DNA of 64,000 nucleotides from Rhizobium freirei PRF 81 (GCF_000359745.1 NZ_AQHN01000090.1:1-64000); one strand, 5' to 3'; shown: positions 26,097 through 34,343, counted from the stretch's first letter. Notes: a model not told the origin generated them from the sequence alone. Translations and numbers: made by a program.

Positions 26097-26394
26097 GCCC
26101 TGTCTCCGCTGTCGCGTTTCCGGTGGCAGAATCCTTCACCATAGCCTCGCTTTGGGTCGAGGCGCGAAACGCTTTAAAATTGTGGTGACTAGTTCCGCCG
26201 CATGCAGTCTAGCTATTGGTTTTTAACCTAGTGTGAGGCTGACTCCGTGACAAGAGTCGCGGGAATCTTGAGGAATCGATTTCGAGGTTTTCCCCAACTT
26301 GCTGCCCCCGCGTGGCATTTCTGCAATATGCAATGCCGAACGCATTCCTTTTTTGCGCAAGCGCCTTCTCGCACTTGCTAAATCGCCAGTTTTG

Positions 26395-26423
26395 TTGACA
26401 TCGCGGTGCAAAACATCAATAGT
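26395..26423 (+). promoter_or_regulatory. Candidate sigma-70 promoter of argD
   Basis: A perfect -35 element TTGACA, a 17-bp spacer and AATAGT as -10 (4 of 6 consensus bases). The predicted start near 26430 coincides with a hairpin. Confidence 0.55.
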
Positions 26424-26429
26424 GCCCGG

Positions 26430-26459
26430 GCCGCCGCAAGGCGGCATTTTTGATTTTTT
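26430..26459 (+). terminator. Terminator-like hairpin in the argD leader
   Basis: Stem GCCGCC/GGCGGC with a GCAA loop, followed by ATTTTTGATTTTTT. It lies about 60 bp before argD and right at the predicted transcription start, so it may block read-through from upstream or cap the argD mRNA with a 5' hairpin. Confidence 0.6.
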
Positions 26460-26515
26460 CGGACCCGTTTCATCAAGCGGAAGCGATTGGTCCCTAAAGT
26501 TGTGATCGAGGAGAA

Positions 26516-27721
26516 ATGGCCATGGCCGAGACCGCGCCGCTTTATGATACCTACATGCGTGCTCCGCTGCGGTTCGAGCGAGGCGAGGGCGTGTGGCTGA
26601 TCACTGAAAGCGGCGAACGTTACCTCGATTTCGCAGCCGGCGTGGCGGTCAATTCGCTCGGTCATGCCCATCCCCATCTCGTGGGTGAACTGAAGGCGCA
26701 GGCAGACAAGGTCTGGCACCTGTCCAACCTCTATGAAGTGCCTGGTCAGGAAAAGCTGTCGAAGCGGCTGACGGAAGTCACCTTCGCCGACAAGGTGTTC
26801 TTCACCAACTCAGGCGCCGAAGCGCTCGAATGTGCCATCAAGACGGCGCGGCGCTATCACTTTGCCAAGGGCCATCCCGAGAGGTTCCACGTCATCACCT
26901 TCGAGGGCGCCTTCCACGGCCGCACCATCGCGACAGTCGCAGCCGGCGGCCAGGAAAAGTATATCGAAGGTTTCGGCCCGAAGGCTCCGGGTTTCGATCA
27001 GGTGCCGTTCGGCGATCTCGATGCCGTTCGCGCAGCCATAACGGACGCGACGGCGGCGATCCTGATCGAACCGGTGCAGGGCGAGGGCGGTATTCGCCCG
27101 GCAACGAACGAATTCCTGCGCGGCCTGCGCCAGATCTGCGACGAGCACGGCCTGCTGCTGATCCTCGATGAGGTGCAGTGCGGCGTCGGCCGTACGGGCA
27201 AGCTCTTTGCCTATGAATGGTCCGGCATCAAGCCCGACATCATGGCCGTCGCCAAGGGTATCGGCGGTGGTTTCCCGCTCGGCGCTTGCCTTGCGACGGC
27301 GGAAGCAGCCTCCGGCATGAAGGCAGGCACGCACGGTTCGACCTATGGCGGCAATCCGCTTGCCATGGCCGTCGGCAATGCGGTGCTCGACGTGGTTCTG
27401 GCCGATGATTTCCTGCAGCACGTGCGCGATGTCGCTCTGGTGTTCCGTCAGGGTCTCGCCTCGCTCAAGGATCGCTTCCCTGATATCATCGAGGACATTC
27501 GCGGCGAAGGTCTGATGCTCGGCATCAAGGCGGCCATTCCGCAGGCGGATCTGCTGCAGGCGATCCGCGCCGAGCATCTGCTGGGCGTGCCCGCCGGCGA
27601 CAACGTCATTCGTCTGCTGCCGCCGCTGATCGTGACGGCCGACGAAGCGCGCGAAGGCTTTGCTCGCCTGGAGCGTGCCGCCGAGCGCGCGCGTGCTGCC
27701 CGCACCAAGAAATCGGCTTGA
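26516..27721 (+). CDS. argD: Acetylornithine aminotransferase
   Basis: A PLP-dependent class III aminotransferase that converts N-acetylglutamate semialdehyde to N-acetylornithine in arginine synthesis. The 401-residue protein shows FFTNSGAEALECAIKTAR, FHGRTIATVAA, LILDEVQCGVGRTG (PLP aspartate) and AVAKGIGGGFPLGA (Schiff-base lysine). GAGGAG precedes the ATG at 26516; an ATG two codons later is equally spaced. It heads argD-argF-hslO. Confidence 0.95.
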   Translation: MAMAETAPLYDTYMRAPLRFERGEGVWLITESGERYLDFAAGVAVNSLGHAHPHLVGELKAQADKVWHLSNLYEVPGQEKLSKRLTEVTFADKVFFTNSGAEALECAIKTARRYHFAKGHPERFHVITFEGAFHGRTIATVAAGGQEKYIEGFGPKAPGFDQVPFGDLDAVRAAITDATAAILIEPVQGEGGIRPATNEFLRGLRQICDEHGLLLILDEVQCGVGRTGKLFAYEWSGIKPDIMAVAKGIGGGFPLGACLATAEAASGMKAGTHGSTYGGNPLAMAVGNAVLDVVLADDFLQHVRDVALVFRQGLASLKDRFPDIIEDIRGEGLMLGIKAAIPQADLLQAIRAEHLLGVPAGDNVIRLLPPLIVTADEAREGFARLERAAERARAARTKKSA

Positions 27722-27727
27722 ACTCAG

Positions 27728-27774
27728 CGCCCGCTATTGGGGCGTTCTGCCCCGCGCGGGCGTTATTGTTTTTT
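27728..27774 (+). terminator. Hairpin between argD and argF
   Basis: Outer stem CGCCCGC/GCGGGCG and inner GGGGC/GCCCC, followed by TTATTGTTTTTT. It looks like an intrinsic terminator only about 20 bp before argF, so it may attenuate argF. Confidence 0.65.
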
Positions 27775-27793
27775 CTGGAGCACAGGTAAGGAC

Positions 27794-28711
27794 ATGGCTT
27801 CTCCGAAACACTTTCTCGATCTCTCTGCCGTTCCGGCTGCCGATCTGCGCAATATCATCGACGACGCGATCGTGCGAAAGAGCGCGCAGAAGGCCGGCAC
27901 GGCCGACAAGCCGCTGGCCGGCAAGATGCTGGCGATGATTTTCGAGAAGCCGTCCACCCGCACCCGCGTTTCCTTCGATGTCGGCATGCGCCAGCTGGGC
28001 GGCGAGACGCTGTTCCTCTCCGGCACCGAAATGCAGCTCGGCCGCGCCGAGACGATCGGCGACACCGCCAAGGTGCTGTCGCGCTATGTCGACGCGATCA
28101 TGATCCGCACCACCGATCATTCGCGCCTGCTGGAGCTAGCGGAACATGCGACCGTTCCGGTCATCAACGCGCTGACCGACGATACGCATCCCTGCCAGAT
28201 CATGGCCGACATCATGACCTTCGAGGAGCATCGCGGTCCGGTCAAGGGCAAGACCATCGCCTGGACCGGCGATGGCAACAACGTGCTGCATTCGCTGATC
28301 GAAGGGGCCGCGCGCTTCGGCTATCGCATGAACATGGCGGTGCCCCTTGGTTCCGAGCCAAAGGATCACTATCTGAACTGGGCCCGCAACGAGGGCGCCG
28401 AAATCTTGCTCTCGCATGATGCAGACCGTGCGGTCGCCGGCGCCGATTGCGTGGTAACCGATACCTGGGTTTCCATGAATCAGGAACACCGGGCTCGCGG
28501 TCACAACGTCTTCCAGCCCTATCAAGTCAACAAGGCTTTGATGGCACAGGCCGGCAAAGACGCGTTGTTCATGCATTGCCTGCCCGCCCATCGCGGGGAG
28601 GAGGTGACGGACGAAGTGATCGATGGTCCGCAATCCGTTGTTTTCGATGAGGCGGAAAACCGCCTTCATGCGCAAAAGTCGATTCTTGCTTGGTGCCTGG
28701 GCGCGATCTGA
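27794..28711 (+). CDS. argF: Ornithine carbamoyltransferase
   Basis: Converts ornithine and carbamoyl phosphate to citrulline. The 305-residue protein has the carbamoyl phosphate signature FEKPSTRTRVSF (about residues 49-60), HPCQIMADIMTFEEH, and the ornithine-side DTWVSMNQE and FMHCLPAHRGEEVTDEV. The start at 27794 has TAAGGA upstream; a longer frame to 27737 runs through the terminator hairpin and is rejected. It lies downstream of argD. Confidence 0.96.
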   Translation: MASPKHFLDLSAVPAADLRNIIDDAIVRKSAQKAGTADKPLAGKMLAMIFEKPSTRTRVSFDVGMRQLGGETLFLSGTEMQLGRAETIGDTAKVLSRYVDAIMIRTTDHSRLLELAEHATVPVINALTDDTHPCQIMADIMTFEEHRGPVKGKTIAWTGDGNNVLHSLIEGAARFGYRMNMAVPLGSEPKDHYLNWARNEGAEILLSHDADRAVAGADCVVTDTWVSMNQEHRARGHNVFQPYQVNKALMAQAGKDALFMHCLPAHRGEEVTDEVIDGPQSVVFDEAENRLHAQKSILAWCLGAI

Positions 28712-28743
28712 GGATATGAAGCCGCGTCTCAAGGGCGCGGGTC

Positions 28744-28862
28744 CTAGAGCCGGATGGTCTTAGGTCGAAGCGACCTAAGACCTGAATCCGGTCTAGAATC
28801 AAAGAAATAGAGCATGACGTCGCCCGAAAACCGCTCCCACTTTTCGGCGTCCTGCTCCAGGA
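28744..28862. repeat. Mosaic of two palindromic elements before hslO
   Basis: Module 1 (28749-28793): nested arms CCGGAT/ATCCGG and GGTCTTAGGTCG/CGACCTAAGACC, flanked by CTAG on both sides. Module 2 (28811-28857): AGCATGACG/CGTCCTGCT and CGAAAA/TTTTCG. Module 2 resembles a palindromic repeat widespread between genes in Rhizobiales. The mosaic ends directly at the hslO ribosome-binding site. Confidence 0.7.
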
Positions 28863-28870
28863 GTAAAGCA

Positions 28871-29860
28871 ATGGCTGAAAATGCCGCATCGCTGGGTCAG
28901 TTCGATTTTGCCGGTGACGATCACGTCGTCCCCTTCCAGGTGGAGGGTTTGGACGTGCGCGGCCGTGCCGTGCAGCTTGGTCCGCTGCTGGACGCGATCC
29001 TCGCCCGGCACGACTACCCGATGCCGGTCGCGCGTCTTCTGGCCGAGGCTATCGTTCTGACGGTGCTTCTCGGCACGTCGCTGAAGTTCGAGGGCAAGTT
29101 CACCGTACAGACCAAGGGCGACGGTCCCGTCGACCTTCTGGTCGCCGATTTCTCGACGCCGGAGAATGTCCGCGCCTACGCCCGCTTCAATGAAGAGGCG
29201 CTGGCAGAGGCAGTCGCAGAGGGCCGGACCGAGCCGGAGCAGCTGCTCGGCAAGGGTGTTCTCGCTTTCACCATCGATCAAGGTCGCTTCACGCAGCCCT
29301 ATCAGGGCATCGTGGCGCTCGACGGCGCTTCCCTCGAAGAGATTGCCGGCACCTATTTCCGCCAGTCGGAACAAATCCCGACGCGCGTGCGGCTGGGCGC
29401 TGCCGAACTTTTCGATCGCGATGAGAATGGCAAGCCCCGCCATCGCTGGCGGGCAGGGGGCTTGATCGCGCAGTTCCTGCCAGAAGCGCCGGAGCGCATG
29501 CGCCAGCCGGATATCCATGGCGGCGACGGTGACACAGGCTTACGCGATCATGTCGAGGACGATTCCTGGGCGGAGGCGCGCAGCCTGGTCGAGACCATCG
29601 ATGCCGACGAGCTGACCGATCCGCTTGTTGGCACCGAGCGGCTGCTATACCGCCTCTTCCACGAGCGCGGCGTGCGCGTCTACGAACCGAAGGCCGTCTA
29701 CGACAGCTGTTCGTGCTCGCGCGACAAGCTGAAGGGCGTGTTGCAGGGGTTTTCGGCCGAGGAGATCGAAGCCAGCGAGGAGAATGGCGAAATCGCCGTG
29801 ACTTGCGAGTTCTGCTCCACAACCTATCGCTTCGAAGTATCCGAGATAGAAGCGGCCTGA
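28871..29860 (+). CDS. hslO: Redox-regulated chaperone Hsp33
   Basis: A cytosolic holdase activated by oxidation: its C-terminal zinc site releases metal and forms disulfides under oxidative and heat stress. The 329-residue protein keeps all four zinc cysteines as C280-x-C282 (CSC) and C312-x2-C315 (CEFC), and the N-terminal domain has VRGRAVQLGPLLDAIL. The start at 28871 has CAGGAG. It is third in line after argD-argF, separated by a repeat mosaic. Confidence 0.95.
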   Translation: MAENAASLGQFDFAGDDHVVPFQVEGLDVRGRAVQLGPLLDAILARHDYPMPVARLLAEAIVLTVLLGTSLKFEGKFTVQTKGDGPVDLLVADFSTPENVRAYARFNEEALAEAVAEGRTEPEQLLGKGVLAFTIDQGRFTQPYQGIVALDGASLEEIAGTYFRQSEQIPTRVRLGAAELFDRDENGKPRHRWRAGGLIAQFLPEAPERMRQPDIHGGDGDTGLRDHVEDDSWAEARSLVETIDADELTDPLVGTERLLYRLFHERGVRVYEPKAVYDSCSCSRDKLKGVLQGFSAEEIEASEENGEIAVTCEFCSTTYRFEVSEIEAA

Positions 29861-29864
29861 TGCC

Positions 29865-29971
29865 GCTCCAGAACATTTCCAGGAAAGGTGCGTGGCGCCT
29901 TTTCGTCCGGAATGCGTAAAGAAACAAGAAGATGGGATGTTCCGCTATTCGAAGAAGCGGAGCGCTTCTAG
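29865..29971. repeat. RIME-like repeat, copy A
   Basis: Contains the core TTTCCAGGAAA-GTGCG...CCTTTTCGTCCGGAATGCG and a second palindromic half with GAAGAAGCGGAGCGCTTCTAG. It matches copies at 40128, 47071 and 56944 and resembles RIME1 of Rhizobium. Its terminal CTAG supplies the TAG stop codon of apaG (29970-29968). Confidence 0.75.
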
Positions 29972-30360
29972 TTCAGCGTGCGCAGCAGGTTGGGCGTATC
30001 CAATGAGAAGGCGGGGATCTTGACATGGAATTGCTCCCCGTCATCCGTCTCCATCTGATAATGGCCGAACATCATGCCTGACGGCGTGTCCAGCGGGCAG
30101 CCCGAGGAATATTCATAGGTATCGCCGGGCTTCAGGTGCGGCTGCTCCCCGACCACGCCTGGCCCCGTCACCTCGTCCACGATGCCGTTCATGTCGGTAA
30201 TGTGCCAGTAGCGCGTTACCAGCTTGACGGCCGTCTTGGAATGATTGGAGATGACGATGCGATATCCCCAGACATAGCGATCATCGTCCGGATCGGATTG
30301 CTCCTCCAGATAAAACGGTTCCACGACCACTTCGATGTCGCGTGTTAAGGCGCGATACAT
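29968..30360 (-). CDS. apaG: Co2+/Mg2+ efflux protein ApaG
   Basis: A 130-residue beta-sandwich protein (DUF525/FBXO3-like). Signature segments are MYRALTRDIEVVVEPFYLEEQS, YVWGYRIVISNHS, RYWHITDMNG, VGEQPHLKPGDTYEYSSGCPLDTPSG and MFGHYQM. Mutants in enteric bacteria are affected in Co2+/Mg2+ efflux; the direct function remains open. The start at 30360 (MYRAL) matches the family; an upstream extension to 30405 does not. The stop codon lies in the RIME-like repeat. Confidence 0.94.
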   Translation of the reverse strand: MYRALTRDIEVVVEPFYLEEQSDPDDDRYVWGYRIVISNHSKTAVKLVTRYWHITDMNGIVDEVTGPGVVGEQPHLKPGDTYEYSSGCPLDTPSGMMFGHYQMETDDGEQFHVKIPAFSLDTPNLLRTLN

Positions 30361-30974
30361 ACCTGATACCTTGCCACTGCCCTGAACCGTCGAGCGCTTC
30401 TTCAAGCCTCACGAACGTTTCAGCATTTCCAAGCTAGCGGCATAATATCCGCTTTCCCTTACCCCTGCAAAGTGCAGGACATATAGCGGTATCCTATAAC
30501 CGATCCATTCCGTCAAGGAACGGCGTAATGAAATCTGGCTCGCAACGGCGAAGCCTATTGAGTTTCAGCTATTAAGACTGACGAAGAAGGTTAGCGACTT
30601 TCCTCAAAAGTATCTCTCTCCGTTTGTCATTTGCTCTTGTCTCGAGCTATTCCAGGCAGCTGCTTCCGCCGCAGATATATAGGCTTGCCACAATTGCGGG
30701 TTCACTTTGGTTTTATGCCCGGATCTGCCGATCTCGCATCAAGAACTTGAGATCGCATGGTGCCTTACGCTGTCCTACGTTCCGCCGAGGAAGCGCTTGG
30801 CGGAGATTTTCCAGCAACCGAATTTCGGCTATCATCTGATTCTGGCATAGCCCATGCCTCCCCCCTCCATTCGGGAAAGCATAATTCATGCGGGGTTGTC
30901 GATCACCGAACCGACTGTTTGAGCACCGAGCATAAGGAGGGGTTGCGATCACTGCTCGCAATAGGAGGTTTTAG
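30361..30974. other. Long intergenic stretch, possible gene relic
   Basis: About 610 bp without an accepted gene. One plus-strand frame at about 30685-30850 reads ACHNCGFTLVLCPDLPISH and onward to a stop at 30850, with CxxC character but no start codon and only moderate codon bias; it may be a relic. An SD-like AAGGAGG (30932) and a second AGGAGG (30963) precede the next gene. Confidence 0.4.
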
Positions 30975-31688
30975 ATGAGGCTTTCCGCCCCTGTTTATCA
31001 TTTGAAGCGCAAGGCGAGGCTACTGTCTCGCCAGCAGAACATACCCTTGCATGCAGCGCTGGATCGCATCGCGGCCAGCGAAGGGTTTGAAGGCTGGAGC
31101 TTGCTTTCGGCCAGAACAAGCGCCGATGTGCCCGTCAGCGAGCCGTATTCGCGGTTGAAGCCTGGCGATCTGGTGCTGGTCGGTGCGCGCCCCGGTCATG
31201 GCAAGACCTTGTTGAGCCTGAGACTTGCCGTGGAGGCAATGAGGGCCGGCAATCGCGGTGTCCTCTTCACGCTGGAAGACACGGAGAAGGTCGCTCTCGA
31301 TCGTTTCCGGATGATCGGTGTCGATCACGAGGAATTTGCCGCACTGTTCGACTTCGACAATTCTGATGCCATCAGCGCTGACTATATCGTCGAAAGGCTG
31401 GCCGCGGTGCCACGCGGTACGCTGGCGGTGGTCGACTATCTGCAGCTGCTGGATCAGAAGCGGGAAAAGCCCGAACTGATGATCCAGGTGCAGACGTTGA
31501 AGGCCTTTGCGCGCGCGAGAGGCGTGACCGTCGTCTTCATCTCACAGATCGATCGCTCCTACGATCCTGCGCTGAAACTTGTTCCCGATCGGGAGGACGT
31601 CCGGCTGCCGAACCCTCTGGATCTGAGGCTGTTCGACAAGATGTTCTTCCTGCACGATGGTGAGGTTCAATTCAGGTCTGCAAGCTGA
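30975..31688 (+). CDS. DnaB/RecA-fold ATPase, helicase-like
   Basis: A 237-residue protein with an N-terminal helical region and a RecA-type ATPase core: Walker A GARPGHGKT (about residues 70-78), VLFTLEDTEKVALDRF, and Walker B LAVVDYLQLLDQ (the DYLQLL of DnaB), then TVVFISQIDRSYD. It corresponds to the C-terminal half of replicative helicase DnaB without the DnaB N-terminal and linker domains. AGGAGG sits before the ATG. Annotated in relatives simply as a helicase; role unknown. Confidence 0.8.
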   Translation: MRLSAPVYHLKRKARLLSRQQNIPLHAALDRIAASEGFEGWSLLSARTSADVPVSEPYSRLKPGDLVLVGARPGHGKTLLSLRLAVEAMRAGNRGVLFTLEDTEKVALDRFRMIGVDHEEFAALFDFDNSDAISADYIVERLAAVPRGTLAVVDYLQLLDQKREKPELMIQVQTLKAFARARGVTVVFISQIDRSYDPALKLVPDREDVRLPNPLDLRLFDKMFFLHDGEVQFRSAS

Positions 31689-31767
31689 CGGGGAGCCATT
31701 GATCGCGGCATTGCCCGATAAGGGCGGTCGAGCCGCCCGGAGAAACATCCGGGCGGCTTGATGAATA

Positions 31768-32955
31768 TCAGGCGGAAACCTGCTCGAGAGCGCGGGCGAA
31801 ATCCTCGACCAGATCGGCGCTGTCCTCGATGCCGGCAGAGAAGCGAACGGTGCCCGGCGAAATGCCAAGTTCGGCGCGGGCCTCGTCGGTGAGGTTCTTG
31901 TGCGTCGTCGTGGCCGGATGGGTGATCAGGCTCTTGCTGTCGCCGAGATTGTTGGAAATCTTGACGATCTCCAATGCGTTCTGCAGCTTGAAGGCTGCTT
32001 CCTTGCCACCCTTGAGCTCGAAGGCGACGAGGGTCGAGCCGCCGCTCATCTGCTTGGCGATGATATCGGCCTGCGGATGGTCCTTGCGGCCGGGATAGAT
32101 CACGCGGGCGACCTTATTTCCCTGCTCGGCGAGGAAATCGGCCACCTTGGAAGCGTTCGCCGTTTGCTGCGCGACGCGCAGCGGCAGCGTCTCGATGCCC
32201 TTCAGCAGCGTCCAGGCGGTAAAGGGCGACATGGCCGGGCCGGTATGGCGGAAATAGTCCTGCAGCTTCTCGTCGATCCACTGCTTGTCGGAGAGGATGA
32301 CGCCGCCGAGCGAACGGCCCTGGCCGTCGATATGCTTGGTGGCGGAATAGACGACGATATGGGCGCCGAGTTCCAGCGGCTTCTGGAAGAGCGGGGTCGC
32401 GAAGACGTTGTCGACCACGACCTTGGCGCCGATCTGATTGGCGAGCTTGGCGACTGCGGCGATATCGACCACTTCCAGAGTGGGGTTGGTCGGGCTTTCC
32501 AGGAAGAACAGCTTGGTGTTCGGGCGGATGGCCTTTTCCCAATTTTCGACGAAGCGGCCGTCGACGAGGGTGCATTCGATGCCGTATTTCGGGGCGAGCG
32601 TTTCTACGACCCAGCGGCAGGAGCCGAAGAGCGCGCGGGCGGCGACAATGTGGTCGCCGGCCTGCAGCTGGCAGAGGATGGCGGCGGAGACGGCGGCCAT
32701 ACCCGAGGCGGTGGCGCGGGCGTCTTCAGCACCTTCCAGCGCACACATGCGCTTTTCGAACATGTCGTTGGTGGGGCTGCCGTAGCGGGCGTAGATGAAT
32801 CCATCAGTCTCACCCTTGAAGCGGGCTTCCGCCGCTTCCGAGGTATCGTAGACGAAGCCCTGGGTCAGATAGATCGCTTCAGAGGTTTCGCCGAATTGCG
32901 AACGAAGCGTTCCGTTGTGTACGAGCTGGGTTGCGGGGCGCCAAGTCTTGCTCAT
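31768..32955 (-). CDS. metZ: O-succinylhomoserine sulfhydrylase
   Basis: A PLP enzyme that makes homocysteine from O-succinylhomoserine and sulfide in methionine synthesis. The 395-residue Cys/Met-metabolism family protein has ARYGSPTNDMFEKRMCALEGAE, ATASGMAAVSAA, the PLP lysine in YSATKHIDGQGRSLGG and HPATTTHKNL. The start was set at 32955 (MSKTWRPATQL). A frame that stays open to 33027 runs through a riboswitch and terminator and must not be taken as coding. Expression is controlled by the SAM-II riboswitch upstream. Confidence 0.95.
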   Translation of the reverse strand: MSKTWRPATQLVHNGTLRSQFGETSEAIYLTQGFVYDTSEAAEARFKGETDGFIYARYGSPTNDMFEKRMCALEGAEDARATASGMAAVSAAILCQLQAGDHIVAARALFGSCRWVVETLAPKYGIECTLVDGRFVENWEKAIRPNTKLFFLESPTNPTLEVVDIAAVAKLANQIGAKVVVDNVFATPLFQKPLELGAHIVVYSATKHIDGQGRSLGGVILSDKQWIDEKLQDYFRHTGPAMSPFTAWTLLKGIETLPLRVAQQTANASKVADFLAEQGNKVARVIYPGRKDHPQADIIAKQMSGGSTLVAFELKGGKEAAFKLQNALEIVKISNNLGDSKSLITHPATTTHKNLTDEARAELGISPGTVRFSAGIEDSADLVEDFARALEQVSA

Positions 32956-32974
32956 GCCATCACCACTTTCAAAA

Positions 32975-33005
32975 CAAAAAAACCGGTCGCGAAAGCAGAC
33001 CGGTT
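32975..33005 (-). terminator. Riboswitch-controlled terminator of metZ
   Basis: On the minus strand, ACCGGTC (33005-32999) pairs with GACCGGT (32989-32983), followed by eight T. The CCGGTC strand can instead pair with GACCGG at the end of the SAM-II aptamer (33016-33011), which gives an antiterminator. Confidence 0.8.
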
Positions 33006-33010
33006 CAACC

Positions 33011-33070
33011 CCGGTCTTTTTAGCCATTTGTTTAACGTGGCTGCAAGCCGACCGGCCAAATCACCACGGG
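33011..33070 (-). promoter_or_regulatory. SAM-II riboswitch (metA motif) upstream of metZ
   Basis: Read on the minus strand, the element has CGTGGTGATTTGG, then GGCTTGCAGCCACG closing the P1 stem with CGTGG, then TTAAACAAATGGCTAAAAAG, the pseudoknot strand. These are the conserved parts of SAM-II, which occurs before metA, metX and metZ in alphaproteobacteria. Binding of S-adenosylmethionine should turn metZ off. Confidence 0.92.
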
Positions 33071-33134
33071 ATAAGTTGCAATACTGCCGTTGACGGCTTG
33101 CGTCAATTCCCTGAGTTTGGTTTTGTCTGCGGCA

Positions 33135-33237
33135 AATTACTGCCCGCGCATCCGCTGGGATGCGCAAAGGTCGCAGTAACATTTTCAATCGGCGCATAAC
33201 CCGGCAAGTCTATTCTCGACTTGCCGGGTTATGCGCT
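33135..33237. repeat. Mosaic palindromic repeat, copy 3 (variant)
   Basis: Outer TTACTGC/GCAGTAA enclosing GCGCATCC/GGATGCGC, then a long hairpin GCGCATAACCCGGCAAGTC/GACTTGCCGGGTTATGCGC. It shares the linker AAGGTCGC-A-GTAACAT with copy 1, where the stem reads TTACAGC/GCTGTAA. The long hairpin ends about a dozen bases before the deaminase start. Confidence 0.75.
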
Positions 33238-33248
33238 GGGGATGAGGC

Positions 33249-34343
33249 ATGATGGCTCGCAATACTGGAATTTTGGCCGATCGCGCCATAGCGGCGCTCT
33301 TTGAAACCGGCCGGCTAACGAGCGAAAGAGAACTGGACGTCGATCAGATCCAGCCGGCAAGCCTTGACCTGCGGCTCAGTTCGCATGCTTTCCGCGTCCG
33401 CGCCAGCTTCATGCCAGGCCCGTCCCATCTGGTCGCCGACAAGCTCGACCGGCTGAAGCTCCACGTCGTCGATCTCTCCGAAGGTGCGGTGCTCGAAACC
33501 GGCTGCGTCTATATCGTGCCGCTGATGGAGCGCCTCGATCTGCCGGAGGACATGTCGGCTTCGGCCAATCCGAAAAGCTCGACGGGCCGCCTCGATATCT
33601 TCACCCGCGTTATCACCGATCGTGCGCAGGAGTTCGACAAGATCCCGGCCGGCTATTCCGGCCCGCTCTATCTCGAAATCAGCCCGCGTACCTTCCCGAT
33701 CGTCGTGCGCCGCGGCTCGCGCCTGTCGCAGGTCCGCTTCCGCGTCGGCCAGGCCCTGCTTACCGAGCCTGAGCTGCTGGCGCTGCACGAAACCGAGACG
33801 CTGGTCGCCAGCAAGAAACCGAACATCACCGGCGGCGGCATCGCGCTGTCGATCGATCTTGCCGGCGACAAGGAAGGGCTGATCGGCTATCGCGGCAAGC
33901 ATCACACCGCCGTCGTCGATGTCGACAAGAAGGCCCAGCACGATATCTTCGATTTCTGGGAGCCGCTCTATAGCCGCGGCCGCACCGAGCTGATCCTCGA
34001 TCCCGACGAGTTCTATATCCTCGTGTCGCGCGAGGCGGTGCATGTACCGCCGCATTTTGCCGCCGAGATGACGCCGTTCGATCCGCTGGTCGGCGAATTC
34101 CGCGTCCACTATGCCGGCTTCTTCGATCCGGGCTTCGGCCATGCGCCGGCCGGCGGCCGCGGCAGCCGCGCCGTGCTGGAAGTGCGCAGCCACGAAGTGC
34201 CCTTCATTCTCGAGGACGGCCAGATTGTCGGTCGCCTGATCTACGAACACATGCTGGAACAGCCGAGCAGCCTCTACGGTTCCGGTGTCGGCTCGAACTA
34301 TCAGGCGCAGGGCCTGAAACTCTCGAAGCACTTCCGGCTTTGA
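33249..34343 (+). CDS. dcd: dCTP deaminase, long rhizobial type
   Basis: A 364-residue enzyme that deaminates dCTP to dUTP for thymidylate synthesis. It is about twice the length of E. coli Dcd and matches the two-domain family found in alphaproteobacteria: domain 1 (about 1-165) has QIQPASLDLRLS-like DQIQPASLDLRLSSHAF and ASANPKSSTGRLDIFTR, and domain 2 (about 185-364) repeats the fold with SREAVHVPPHFAAEM and GSRAVLEVRSHEVPFILEDGQIVGRLIYE. The start may be the ATG at 33249 or at 33252. Both domains keep dUTPase-like core motifs. Confidence 0.88.
   Translation: MMARNTGILADRAIAALFETGRLTSERELDVDQIQPASLDLRLSSHAFRVRASFMPGPSHLVADKLDRLKLHVVDLSEGAVLETGCVYIVPLMERLDLPEDMSASANPKSSTGRLDIFTRVITDRAQEFDKIPAGYSGPLYLEISPRTFPIVVRRGSRLSQVRFRVGQALLTEPELLALHETETLVASKKPNITGGGIALSIDLAGDKEGLIGYRGKHHTAVVDVDKKAQHDIFDFWEPLYSRGRTELILDPDEFYILVSREAVHVPPHFAAEMTPFDPLVGEFRVHYAGFFDPGFGHAPAGGRGSRAVLEVRSHEVPFILEDGQIVGRLIYEHMLEQPSSLYGSGVGSNYQAQGLKLSKHFRL

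Larger units (their letters stand above)
26097..26515. other. Divergent intergenic region gcrA/argD
   Basis: About 420 bp. The half next to gcrA should contain its promoter. The half next to argD has a candidate promoter (26395-26423) and a terminator-like hairpin (26430-26459). No further gene was seen. Confidence 0.5.

Noticed and set aside
30624..30978. Short frames upstream of the DnaB-like ATPase
   Set aside because: Overlapping frames in different phases, none with a start, ribosome-binding site and coding bias together.
31900..33093. 397-residue plus-strand frame over metZ
   Set aside because: Shadow frame that also crosses the riboswitch; no recognisable motif.
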